The notes under the pieces were generated by a model. The model was not told the origin of the DNA and ran no database searches. It saw only the letters and a list, made by a program, of their open reading frames with translations. Position numbers and translations under genes: made by a program. A stretch of 64,000 nucleotides of DNA, taken from assembly GCF_009711225.1 (NCBI RefSeq), contig NZ_WMIE01000012.1, forward strand, positions 1-64,000, in the 5' to 3' direction. The first letter of the stretch is position 1. Each line of letters begins with the position of its first letter. The stretch comes from Paracoccus aestuariivivens (lineage in GTDB: Bacteria > Pseudomonadota > Alphaproteobacteria > Rhodobacterales > Rhodobacteraceae). This document shows, piece after piece, positions 43,085 to 50,971 of the stretch.

Positions 43085-43911
43085 GCGCAAACCTGCGAGG
43101 CGCAGATGCGGTAATCCTGCGGGCGGCGATCCGCGAAAGGATGCACCTCGTAAACGCCCGGATCGCGGATAATCGATTTGACGCGGGCCTGCTCAAGATC
43201 AACATCGACCATGAAAATGCCGTCATCCATTCCGGCATTGATGATCTCGCGCCCGTCGGGGCCGATCACATGGCTCGACCCCATGAAGCCCATGCCGTCA
43301 TCGACGTCATTACGGTTGGCGGACAGGAAATAGACAAAGTTCTCGGCAGCGCGCACGCGGCTGAACAGGTCGGGCAGGATGCGGGCGGCCTCGGGCCAGG
43401 CAGCGGGCAGCACGATCAGTTCGGCACCTTCCAGCGCCAGCGTCCGCGCAACCTCGGGGAAGCGGATCTCGTAGCAGATCGCCAGACCGATGCGGCCGAT
43501 CTCGGTGTCGAATACCGACGGGCCTTCGATCTGGGGAATATCCACGAAACGGTCGCCGATCATGAAGGGCAGGTGCATCTTGTGATGCAGCCCGATGATG
43601 CCCTGCGGCCCGATCAGGGCGGCGGTGTTCAGCGCCTCGTCGCCACGCTTGTGATAGAAGCCGACGACGATATGGATATTGCCGTCGCGGGCTGCGGCAA
43701 TAACGGGCTCCAGATCGCCGCGCTCGATATCGACCGCCGCTGCCAACAGGCTGGCGCGGTCATCGAACGAGCCGCCGGTCAGGAAGCATTCGGGAAAGGC
43801 GATCAGCCGCGCGCCAAGCCCGGCCGCCTCGCGGGATTTTTCCGCGACAAGCGCGATCGTGGCGGCGGTGTCGCCATGGATCGGCGAGAACTGGGCGAAT
43901 GAGATCTTCAT
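43081..43911 (-). CDS. Carbon-nitrogen hydrolase (nitrilase superfamily)
   Basis: A 276-residue amidase/nitrilase-superfamily enzyme with the complete Glu-Lys-Cys triad: FPECFLTGG (Glu), LHHKMHLPF (Lys) and LAICYEIRFPE (Cys). The Cys motif CYEIRFPE is amidase- or carbamoylase-like rather than true nitrilase-like. ATG 43911 (MKISFAQFSP) is the family start; the 27 residues upstream do not match. It could be an omega-amidase or N-carbamoyl amidase. It sits between the TRAP binding protein and two aldolases in one operon. Confidence 0.9.
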   Translation of the reverse strand: MKISFAQFSPIHGDTAATIALVAEKSREAAGLGARLIAFPECFLTGGSFDDRASLLAAAVDIERGDLEPVIAAARDGNIHIVVGFYHKRGDEALNTAALIGPQGIIGLHHKMHLPFMIGDRFVDIPQIEGPSVFDTEIGRIGLAICYEIRFPEVARTLALEGAELIVLPAAWPEAARILPDLFSRVRAAENFVYFLSANRNDVDDGMGFMGSSHVIGPDGREIINAGMDDGIFMVDVDLEQARVKSIIRDPGVYEVHPFADRRPQDYRICASQVCA

Positions 43912-43937
43912 GGATATGTTCCGGTCGTTGGAATGAA

Positions 43938-43959
43938 GGGGGCGGCGCTCACCGCCCCC
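43938..43959. terminator. Hairpin after the TRAP binding-protein gene
   Basis: GGGGGCGG and CCGCCCCC form a perfect 8-bp stem with a six-base loop, eight bases past the dctP stop and 27 bases before the C-N hydrolase start (minus strand). There is no strong U-run. It may lower transcription of the downstream enzyme genes or stabilise the upstream mRNA end, as often seen after binding-protein genes. Confidence 0.55.
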
Positions 43960-43966
43960 GAAAAGG

Positions 43967-44962
43967 TCAGTCCAGCTTGAAGCCGACCGCATCGAAGACG
44001 GTCTTGCTCAGCGCGGGATCGAAGGTTTCCGAGTATTTCGCGATGACAGGGCGCACGGCCTCTTTCATGCGGTCCAGCTCGGCGGGCTCGATTTCGGTGA
44101 CGGTGTTTCCGGCGTCGCGGATCGCATCCAGCGCCGTGGTCTGCGCCTCGCGCGAGATCTTGCGCTGCTCGAGCGCGGTTTCGCGGGCCACATCGATGAT
44201 CAGCGCCTTCTCGTCGTCGTTCAGCTTGTCCCAGAAGGGTTTGCCGATCAGCACGATCTGCGGATTGTAATTGTGCCGCGTCACCGAGACGTATTTCTGC
44301 ACCTCGTGATATTTCGAACCGTAGATGAACGGCGCGGTGGTTTCCTGACCATCGACAGCGCCGGTTTCCAGCGCGGTGTAAAGTTCGGTCACGGCCATGG
44401 GCAGCGGGTTCGCCCCCAGCGCCGACCACATGTCGATCAAAAGCTGGTTCTGCTGCACGCGGATTTTCAGGCCCGCCATGTCCTCAAGCTTGTGGACCTC
44501 GTGCTTGTTGTTCGTGAGCAGACGGAAGCCCTGCTCCCAGAAGGCCAGACCGATCACGCCATGTTCGGGCAGTTGGTCGGTCAGTTGCTTGCCGACCTCG
44601 CCATCCAGCAATTTGTCCATCACCTCGACATCCTGATAGATGAAGGGCAGGTCCAGAATGCCGAAATCCGGCTCCTGGGTGATCATATTGCCCGCGTTCC
44701 ACACCATCATCTCGATGACGCCGCCCTGTAGCGAGGACAGGACCTGCACGTCGCCGCCCAGAACGCCATTGGCGAAGACGCGGGTGTTCAGCTTGCCACC
44801 GCTGCGCTCGGCCAGCTTTTCGGCAAAGATATGCATGCCCTGCACCGGCGGCGTGCCCTCTTGGCCGGTCGCGGCGAATTTGATCATGCGCGAATTGTAG
44901 TCCTGAGCCTGAGCCGAGGTTGCAAGAAGGGCAGCGGTCAAAAGACCGATCAAGGTTTTCAT
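43967..44962 (-). CDS. TRAP transporter solute-binding protein (DctP type)
   Basis: About 331 residues. A signal peptide MKTLIGLLTAALLATSAQAQ is followed by a DctP-type fold: the conserved arginine region GLKIRVQQNQLLIDMWSALG and NPLPMAVTELYTALETGAVDGQE, the family signature. The reading allows starts at 44974, 44968 and 44962; I prefer 44962 because GGAA lies seven bases upstream and the signal peptide is then regular. It captures an organic anion in the periplasm for DctQM. Its distance from dctM (about 70 bases) is larger than other gaps in the operon. Confidence 0.92.
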   Translation of the reverse strand: MKTLIGLLTAALLATSAQAQDYNSRMIKFAATGQEGTPPVQGMHIFAEKLAERSGGKLNTRVFANGVLGGDVQVLSSLQGGVIEMMVWNAGNMITQEPDFGILDLPFIYQDVEVMDKLLDGEVGKQLTDQLPEHGVIGLAFWEQGFRLLTNNKHEVHKLEDMAGLKIRVQQNQLLIDMWSALGANPLPMAVTELYTALETGAVDGQETTAPFIYGSKYHEVQKYVSVTRHNYNPQIVLIGKPFWDKLNDDEKALIIDVARETALEQRKISREAQTTALDAIRDAGNTVTEIEPAELDRMKEAVRPVIAKYSETFDPALSKTVFDAVGFKLD

Positions 44963-45032
44963 CGTCATTTCCATGTTGGTTTGAGTGGGGAGTGGAAGCG
45001 ATTGGCCGGGGGTCTTGCGCCCCCTTGACCGA

Positions 45033-46313
45033 TCAGTGGGAAATCCAGGTCGCCGGAACCGTGATCAGTTCGGGGAAAAGGACCAGCAGGAACAGGACCG
45101 CGACCTGCGCCAGAAAGAACGGCAATGTGCCCTTGAGCAGCGCCTCGTAATTGATCTTGCCGACAGCGCAGACCACGTTCAGCACCGTGCCGACTGGCGG
45201 AGTAATCAGCCCGATGGCACAGTTGATCAGGAACAGCACGCCGAAATAAATCGGATCGACACCCGCCGCGACGACGACCGGCACAAGGATCGGCCCCAGC
45301 AGCAGGATGGTCGGCGTCAGGTCCATCGCGGTTCCGACCACGATGATCAGCAGCATCAGCGCAAAGACCAGCAGTTTCGGGTTGTCCATCAGCGGCTCGA
45401 CCAGCGCGATGACCTGACCAGGAATATCCGCGATGGTGATCATCCATGCCGGAATGGCAGCGGCGGCGACAAGGAACATCACCCCTGCGGCGGTCTTTCC
45501 GGCGCGGAAGGTCAGGTCCAGCAACTGCTCGACGCTCAACTCGCGATACACCACCATGGCGACGAACAGCGAATAGGCAGCGGCGACGGCGGCGGCCTCG
45601 GTCGGCGTGACGATCCCGAAACGCAGCCCGACGATGATGATGACCGGCAGCATCAGCGCCCACAGGCTGTCGACAAAGGCATGCAGGCGCTCGGCGGCTG
45701 TGGCCTTGGGCGACGGCTCGACATCCTCGTGCCGCGAGACGAAGAACCATGTGATCGCCAGAGCCAGCGCGATCATCAGACCCGGCGCGATCCCGGCAAG
45801 GAACAGCTTGCTGATCGACAGGTTCGTCGCGACGCCGAAAACGATGAAACCGATGCTCGGCGGAATGATCGGCCCGATGATCGAGGCCGAGGCGATCAGC
45901 CCCCCTGCCCGCGCCTTGCTATGACCCGCGGCCACCATCATCGGCAACAACAGTGCCGAAAGCGATGCCGCATCCGCCAGCGCCGAGCCCGACAGGCTGG
46001 ACAGCAGGACGCCGGCAAAGATCACGACATAGCCCAGACCGCCACGGCGATGGCCGACCAGCGTCTGCGCCAGGGCGATGATCCGGCGCGACAGACCGCC
46101 AGTGTTCATCACTTCGCCCGCCAGAATGAAAAGCGGAATGGCAATCATCGGGAAACTGTCGACGGCATTCAGCAGGTTCTGGGCGATGATCTGGCCGTCG
46201 AACAGCCCCATCTGCCACATCAGGGCCGCGCCGGTGACGATCAGGGCATAGGCAATCGGCGCACCCAGCGCGATGACCAGAAGCAAGGTGCCGGTGAAAA
46301 GCGTAATGGTCAT
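45033..46313 (-). CDS. TRAP transporter large permease (DctM type)
   Basis: A 426-residue membrane protein with about 12 hydrophobic segments. Family motifs include PMIAIPLFILAGEVMNTGGL and SLSGSALADAASL near the N-terminus, and the helical-hairpin regions such as LITPPVGTVLNVVCAVGKI. It carries Na+-driven uptake of the compound bound by DctP. The ATG overlaps the dctQ stop (ATGA at 46310-46313). Confidence 0.95.
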   Translation of the reverse strand: MTITLFTGTLLLVIALGAPIAYALIVTGAALMWQMGLFDGQIIAQNLLNAVDSFPMIAIPLFILAGEVMNTGGLSRRIIALAQTLVGHRRGGLGYVVIFAGVLLSSLSGSALADAASLSALLLPMMVAAGHSKARAGGLIASASIIGPIIPPSIGFIVFGVATNLSISKLFLAGIAPGLMIALALAITWFFVSRHEDVEPSPKATAAERLHAFVDSLWALMLPVIIIVGLRFGIVTPTEAAAVAAAYSLFVAMVVYRELSVEQLLDLTFRAGKTAAGVMFLVAAAAIPAWMITIADIPGQVIALVEPLMDNPKLLVFALMLLIIVVGTAMDLTPTILLLGPILVPVVVAAGVDPIYFGVLFLINCAIGLITPPVGTVLNVVCAVGKINYEALLKGTLPFFLAQVAVLFLLVLFPELITVPATWISH

Positions 46314-46864
46314 TTCGCCACCCCGGCATTCATGTCGCCCAGCAGGCGCGAGGCTTCGTCATCGTCCTCTCCGGCCGAGACGGTCAGATCCGCATCGCTC
46401 AGACGTCCGGTCAGCAGCAGCGCCAGTTGCGACAGCAGGAACAGCCCGCTCATCACCGCAAAAAGGACGCCCGCGATATAGATCAGCCCGATCGGCAGAT
46501 GCGTCGCGGGCGAGATCACACGCAAGTTGATCGCCGCCTGCTGCCAGCTTCCGACCAGCAACAGCCAGGTGACGCCCAGCATCACGACATGCGCCAACCC
46601 GAATGCCGCGCGCCGCGCCGCCAGAGGCAGGCGGCGCACCAGCATATCGACGCCGATATGGCCACGCTCGTAAAGCACCAGCAAGGCACCGACAAAAGTC
46701 ATCCAGACGTAAAGCAGGCCCGAGACACCCTCGGACAGATAGATGCCGCTATTGAACACATAGCGCATCACCACATTGCAGAAGATCAGGATCAGGATTG
46801 CGGCCATGCACAGGATCACGATCCAGCGCAGGCCTTTCAGATAAAGCTTGGTCAAGACAGTCAT
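46310..46864 (-). CDS. TRAP transporter small permease (DctQ type)
   Basis: A 184-residue protein with four membrane helices (about 13-35, 50-70, 90-112 and 130-155). FNSGIYLSEGVSGLLYVWMTFVGA contains the typical LSEE/WxxFxGA-like DctQ pattern. AGGGAA stands five bases before the ATG. It is the first gene of the six-gene TRAP-enzyme operon and lies 187 bases after the GntR gene. Confidence 0.92.
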   Translation of the reverse strand: MTVLTKLYLKGLRWIVILCMAAILILIFCNVVMRYVFNSGIYLSEGVSGLLYVWMTFVGALLVLYERGHIGVDMLVRRLPLAARRAAFGLAHVVMLGVTWLLLVGSWQQAAINLRVISPATHLPIGLIYIAGVLFAVMSGLFLLSQLALLLTGRLSDADLTVSAGEDDDEASRLLGDMNAGVAK

Positions 46865-47051
46865 GGGTTCCCTGTTCGCAAGAGAGGAGACTCAGGGCTC
46901 CTCATCCTTCGACAACGAGGCGGTCATGATCCGCGATCAAACCAAGCGTCGATCCGTGGCCAGCCTTTGCCCGTCTAGGGTCTTCTAGCTATGCCGTCTC
47001 CCTGTCTGGGGTCTTTGCTATGCAGTTGTATGATGACTGTCAACATATGAA

Positions 47052-47750
47052 TCAAGAAGGCTTCAGTTTTCTGTAGCGCTCAAGACTGCCCGCCAGATGG
47101 AACCGCATCGCATCGCGGGCATCGACGACATCGCGCCGTTCGATCGCGTCGGCGATACGGCGATGCTCGTCCAGCATCTTGGCCAGATAATCGCGGGTGA
47201 TTTTGGGAACCGAGGCGTGGATCAGCTTGCTTTGCGGGATGATCACCGGTCCGATAAAGGACATGAATTTAGGCATGTAGCTGTTCTCACTGGCCTCGGC
47301 GATGGCCATGTGGAACGCGAAATCCAGTTCGCGGGGATATTCGTTGAAATGCTCGACATCCGAGGATTTCTCGATGTTTTGCATGATCTTGTCCAAGGCC
47401 TGCTGATCGCGGCGCTGCGCGGCCAGACCGGCGGCCTCGACCTCGACACCCAGGCGCAATTCGAGAATCTCCAGAATCTCGGCCAACTCGCCGGTTTTCT
47501 CGGCGCTGATCTTCAGCGTGGTGCTGCCTTGGCCGGTCACAAAGACGCCGACCCCCTGCCGTGACGCCAGCAGCCCCTCCGAGCGCAAATGGGCAATCGC
47601 CTCGCGCACCACCGTCCGGCTGACATTATAGATCTCGCACAATTGGGCCTCGATCGGGATCTTGTCCCCGATCGCATATTCCCCTGCCGCGATCCGGTCC
47701 GCGATATCCTTGGCGACAACTGAGGCCAAACTGTCCCGGCGGTTTCTCAT
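47052..47750 (-). CDS. GntR-family (FadR subgroup) regulator of the TRAP operon
   Basis: A 232-residue regulator. The N-terminal winged helix is GEYAIGDKIPIEAQLCEIYN and VSRTVVREAIAHLRSEGLLA, and an FCD ligand domain spans about 90-220 with the usual metal-binding histidines (FHMAIAE, DEHRRI, MRFHL). ATG 47750 (MRNRRDS) has a GAGG site nine bases upstream and is preferred over ATG 47774. A perfect palindrome lies 26 bases upstream, and part of it recurs in the gap before dctQ, so it probably controls both itself and the transporter. Confidence 0.92.
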   Translation of the reverse strand: MRNRRDSLASVVAKDIADRIAAGEYAIGDKIPIEAQLCEIYNVSRTVVREAIAHLRSEGLLASRQGVGVFVTGQGSTTLKISAEKTGELAEILEILELRLGVEVEAAGLAAQRRDQQALDKIMQNIEKSSDVEHFNEYPRELDFAFHMAIAEASENSYMPKFMSFIGPVIIPQSKLIHASVPKITRDYLAKMLDEHRRIADAIERRDVVDARDAMRFHLAGSLERYRKLKPS

Positions 47751-47775
47751 GAATGGATTTCCTCGTAAATACATA

Positions 47776-47790
47776 TGATGTCATACATCA
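47776..47790. promoter_or_regulatory. GntR/FadR-type operator
   Basis: TGATGTCATACATCA is a perfect 6-3-6 palindrome 26 bases before the GntR start. The core TGT...ACA agrees with FadR-subgroup sites. A partial copy, TGTATGATG (starting 47027), lies in the 187-bp gap upstream of dctQ. Confidence 0.65.
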
Positions 47791-47818
47791 GTCGGGGTCG
47801 CGAGGAAAGCGCCCCGAC
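47791..47818. terminator. Hairpin downstream of the replication initiator
   Basis: GTCGGGG-CGC and GCGCCCCGAC pair into a ten-base-pair stem with one bulged T and a GAGGAAA loop. It lies 26 bases beyond the rep stop codon (minus strand) and directly next to the GntR operator, so it probably ends rep transcription. No clear U-run follows. Confidence 0.55.
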
Positions 47819-47843
47819 CGGCCGTGACCTCGGGTCACGTCGC

Positions 47844-49031
47844 TTACTGAAGCTCCAGCCCCTCCAGCAGACCCGGAGACATCTCGCCCCAGAACGCCGC
47901 GATGCGGGCGCTGTTCAGCGGCGACATCCAGCCATGCTTTTCGAAATCCTCGCGCATCCGGCTGTCGGTCAACTGTCCGGCAAAAAGACGCTTGTCGGCA
48001 TCGCGCTGTGTCGGGGTCCGCGCCTTCACCGCATCCAGAATGCGCCGCAGACGCTCCGCCCGCGCCGAGGGGGGCGCGACCTCCGGCTCCGGTTCCGCAA
48101 CCACGGTGAAATTGCCTTCCAGCGCCGCCGTCAGGTAACCGACCATGCTTTTCACATTCTTGCGCGATTCCACATAGTCCAGTTTTTCCTGCACCTGCTC
48201 TTCGCCATGCGAGGACAGCCATTGCCGTGCCAGCCGGTCGCTGATGCCCAATTCGCGCAGTCGCGAATAGACCAGACCAAGACGCGCGACTTCGCTTTCC
48301 TCGACGTCAAGGATCGCCAGTTGCGGGTTCTCTTTAATGCGGAAGCGGATTTCCGTGACCACCCTGCCCTGTTTGCGGGTTTCCGGCGTGACCAAAATAT
48401 TGCTGGTCTTGTTCACCTCGGCTACTGCCGGTTTGATGACCTTGGCATTCAGATGCTTGAAAGTCTCGTAATAGGCCGAGCCCTCGACCCCCATCAGACG
48501 CCGGAACAGATCCAGCGGCCACCAGCCCGTCGAACCGGTCCGCACGAAACGGTAGCAGTTCTCGTACAGTGCCAGCGCGTGCCCCGAGGTAAAGCGGCGC
48601 TGGATGTTCAGATTGATCAGCGCAAAGACCTTGGGGTCATGCAGTTTTTCCGCCAGAGCGGGCGAGTAGGCATATTCGCAGACCCCTCCTTTCAGCTTGG
48701 CGTAACTCAGAAGGCTCGACACGCCCCATTCCTGCTGGCCCTTTTCATCCAGCATGTCCCATTCAGCCACCGTCTCGGCCAGACCGCGCAAGGACTGTTT
48801 CAGCGTGTCCATGTCGTTTGAATTGTAGCCGATCATCAGACATAGCGTGCGGGCATCGATCTGATGCCGCGTCCGGCTGATCAGGGTATCGTAGGCATTC
48901 AGCAGCAGGACGTTCGACAATTTGCGCTGCAACAGCGTCAGCTTGCCTGAGACGTGGATTGCCGCCACATGCTTCTTGACCGCGCCCCGACGCAATGCGC
49001 CGGAAAGCTGGTCCCTTGGAATCTCGTCCAT
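47844..49031 (-). CDS. Plasmid replication initiator (Rep_3 / RepB type)
   Basis: About 395 residues. The first part, with LTLLQRKLSNVLLLNAYDTL, and the second winged helix near GWWPLDLFRRLMGVEGSAYY have the pattern of Rep_3-superfamily initiators used by Rhodobacteraceae plasmids (often called RepB). Winged-helix 2 is followed by EVNKTSNILVTPETRKQGRV and an extended C-terminal part. ATG 49031 (MDEIPRD) has AGGGCAGG upstream; an in-frame ATG at 49088 is less likely. It would bind origin iterons and recruit the host replisome. It is divergent from parAB across about 530 bases holding candidate iterons. Confidence 0.82.
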   Translation of the reverse strand: MDEIPRDQLSGALRRGAVKKHVAAIHVSGKLTLLQRKLSNVLLLNAYDTLISRTRHQIDARTLCLMIGYNSNDMDTLKQSLRGLAETVAEWDMLDEKGQQEWGVSSLLSYAKLKGGVCEYAYSPALAEKLHDPKVFALINLNIQRRFTSGHALALYENCYRFVRTGSTGWWPLDLFRRLMGVEGSAYYETFKHLNAKVIKPAVAEVNKTSNILVTPETRKQGRVVTEIRFRIKENPQLAILDVEESEVARLGLVYSRLRELGISDRLARQWLSSHGEEQVQEKLDYVESRKNVKSMVGYLTAALEGNFTVVAEPEPEVAPPSARAERLRRILDAVKARTPTQRDADKRLFAGQLTDSRMREDFEKHGWMSPLNSARIAAFWGEMSPGLLEGLELQ

Positions 49032-49294
49032 ATCGCCTGCCCTATTTTCTTTTTTTCCGATTATGAACGAAAGGGTACCTTCCAGCAACGCCCGAGCAGG
49101 TTCCCAAGCACAAGTTTTCCGCGTCCTGTAAACGGGTTCCTGACCACCCTTTCACCTGGATACCAGCAGGGAAAGGTATCCATTTGCGGGATCTCGGATT
49201 CTGATTTCCGGTCTATATTGGACAAATACAGCACTTCGGGGCCTATTCCCGCCTCTGGGGCCCCTTCTCCCTGAGAATCGGCACCCTGCCCCCT

Positions 49295-49357
49295 GCATCC
49301 GGGTGCCCGCCATCCCGTATTCCGGTTCCCTTCATCCCGAAAACGGGCACCGGATGC
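49295..49357. repeat. Inverted repeat in the rep-parA region
   Basis: GCATCCGGGTGCCCG (49295-49309) and CGGGCACCGGATGC (49344-49357) are inverse copies differing by one base deletion. Between them CATCCCG occurs twice, 22 bases apart. It could be a binding site for the initiator (handcuffing) or a large hairpin that controls rep or parA transcription. Confidence 0.65.
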
Positions 49358-49409
49358 CTAATAACAATCGGATTTCATTAAATAAACACCAGCGTAAAGA
49401 TTCTAAACA

Positions 49410-49423
49410 GTTCTAAAGAACTA
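49410..49423. repeat. Small palindrome in the AT-rich origin stretch
   Basis: AGTTCTAAAGAACT has arms AGTTC and GAACT around TAAA; TTCTAAA also occurs just before it (49402). It lies about 150 bases before the parA start and could be a ParA-HTH operator or an initiator site. Confidence 0.5.
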
Positions 49424-49459
49424 CAAACTTTCCGTGGTCGTTTTTCCTTAGATTTGAGG

Positions 49460-49476
49460 GTTTTCGCTGCGAAACC
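49460..49476. promoter_or_regulatory. parS-like site 1 (upstream of parA)
   Basis: GTTTTCGCTGCGAAACC matches the site behind parB (52072-52088) at 15 of 17 positions, with GAG before and CTC after. The TTTCGC...GCGAAA arms resemble parS sites recognised by ParB/RepB proteins. It lies about 86 bases before the parA ATG. Confidence 0.7.
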
Positions 49477-49561
49477 TCCAAAGGACTTCCCCATTCGCGC
49501 CGCGATGTGCAATAGTTCGTATCACATAACCAAAGAAGCAGCACATCGCGGAGGCAGTGAT

Positions 49562-50971
49562 ATGTCAGCAGGCAAAGATCCCATCCCCCCATATTTCAAC
49601 ATCGATCCGGCCCGCTCGGCCCAGCGGCTCTCGGAACCGATCGACACATCCCGATTCGCAAAGGCCGCGGCCTTTGCCGCCCGTGGTCGGCAGGATCTGG
49701 CGGAACGCGGCTATGCCCCCGATGGCCGCAAACGCTTGCGCCGGTTCTCGACATGGGAAGTCTGCCGTTACCTGATCCCTGTTGCTCCGGCCCATTTCCG
49801 CCGCGTGCTGCTGAAGAATCCCGATCTGCCGCAAGGCACTGGCGAAGGTAACTCTAAATGGTTCTCGCTGGAAGACGTGCTGCGCCTGCGCGACCACTTC
49901 GCGACTGAAGGCGCGGCAGGCCGCGAATACCGTCCCTGGCGTCCCGAAGGCTTGCCCGCCAAGACCATAGCCGTTGCGAACTTCAAGGGTGGGGTAGGTA
50001 AGACTTCGACTGCCGCCCATCTTGCCATGTCCGCCGCGCTTGATGGTTATAAGGTTCTGGTGATCGATCTCGACAGTCAGGGCAGCATGACCTCGATCAT
50101 GGGCGGGATCGTGGCAGATGAATGGTCGACCGCATTCCCGCTACTTGCCAAGGATTACGCCCTTGCCTTGCAGCAGGAAAACGAGGTCCGCCAAGCCGCC
50201 GGTCATGCCCCCCTGCCCTTCGATGAAACCTTGACCGAGGCATTGAAGCTTTCCGCGCAGGATCTGATCCAATCGACCCATTGGCCGAATATCGACCTTC
50301 TTGGCGCGCAGTTGAACCTTTACTGGGCCGAGTTTCAGGTTCCGGTCTGGCGCATGGGTCTGCGTGGTTGGCCGCTATGGGATGCGCTTAGCAACGCATT
50401 GGTCAATGATGGTCTGGTCGACAAATACGATCTGATCATCCTCGATACCCCCCCTGCACTTGGGTACCTGACGATCAACGCGCTCGCTGCTGCTGATATT
50501 CTGCTGGTTCCCTTGGGGGCATCGTTCCTCGAATTCGATTCCACGGGGCGGTTCTTCGATATGCTCTACTCGACCTTTGCCAGCATCGAGGAAGGCGAAA
50601 ACACCGCGCGGCGGCGCGACGGTCTGCCCGAGATGCGCTTCGAATGGGATGCCGTTCGCGCCATCGTCACCCGCTTTGATGCCGCCCAGCAGACCGATCT
50701 GGCCAATGTCATTCAGGCCTACTTCGGCGACTTCATGACGACCTATCGCCAGGAACTGACCGCGATGGTTGGACAGGCCGGCGAACAGGTCAACGGTATC
50801 TACGAGGCCGATTACCGCGAGTTCAACCGCGAGACCTATGTCCGTGGTCGCGAGACATTCGACCGGACCTGGGCCGAGGTTAAGGAACTTGTGCTGGGAT
50901 CGTGGTGGCGGGACATGCAGGAGGGAGCTGCCGAGCAACGTGCTGTGAAGAAGGAGCTTAGCCATGGCTAA
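49562..50971 (+). CDS. parA: Plasmid partition ATPase ParA (type Ia, with N-terminal DNA-binding domain)
   Basis: A 469-residue deviant Walker ATPase. Residues about 55-120 form a MerR-like helix-turn-helix domain (RFSTWEVCRYLIP, WFSLEDVLRLRDHF). The ATPase part follows, with FKGGVGKTST (Walker A at 142-149), VIDLDSQGSMTS and LIILDTPPALGYL. The long N-terminal domain marks it as a type Ia protein that can also repress its own operon. ATG 49562 has GGAGG upstream; an in-frame TTG at 49454 would run through the parS-like site. It overlaps parB by eight bases. Confidence 0.94.
   Translation: MSAGKDPIPPYFNIDPARSAQRLSEPIDTSRFAKAAAFAARGRQDLAERGYAPDGRKRLRRFSTWEVCRYLIPVAPAHFRRVLLKNPDLPQGTGEGNSKWFSLEDVLRLRDHFATEGAAGREYRPWRPEGLPAKTIAVANFKGGVGKTSTAAHLAMSAALDGYKVLVIDLDSQGSMTSIMGGIVADEWSTAFPLLAKDYALALQQENEVRQAAGHAPLPFDETLTEALKLSAQDLIQSTHWPNIDLLGAQLNLYWAEFQVPVWRMGLRGWPLWDALSNALVNDGLVDKYDLIILDTPPALGYLTINALAAADILLVPLGASFLEFDSTGRFFDMLYSTFASIEEGENTARRRDGLPEMRFEWDAVRAIVTRFDAAQQTDLANVIQAYFGDFMTTYRQELTAMVGQAGEQVNGIYEADYREFNRETYVRGRETFDRTWAEVKELVLGSWWRDMQEGAAEQRAVKKELSHG

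Larger units (their letters stand above)
49032..49561. other. Candidate replication origin and rep/parA control region
   Basis: This 530-base gap has no convincing gene. It carries several copies of an iteron-like motif AAACGGGYNCC (49130-49140, 49341-49351; the variant AAAGGGTACC at 49070-49079), an inverted pair GGATACC (49158) / GGTATCC (49175), a large inverted repeat (49295-49309 with 49344-49357), and CATCCCG repeated at 49311 and 49333, one 22-base step. An AT-rich stretch (about 49358-49455) follows and could be the melting site. A parS-like palindrome ends the region. The origin call rests on layout and repeats, not on a known consensus. Confidence 0.6.

Noticed and set aside
44985..46481. 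498-residue open frame on the plus strand
   Set aside because: It is antisense to the dctM and dctQ genes and has a strongly charged, low-complexity shadow composition.
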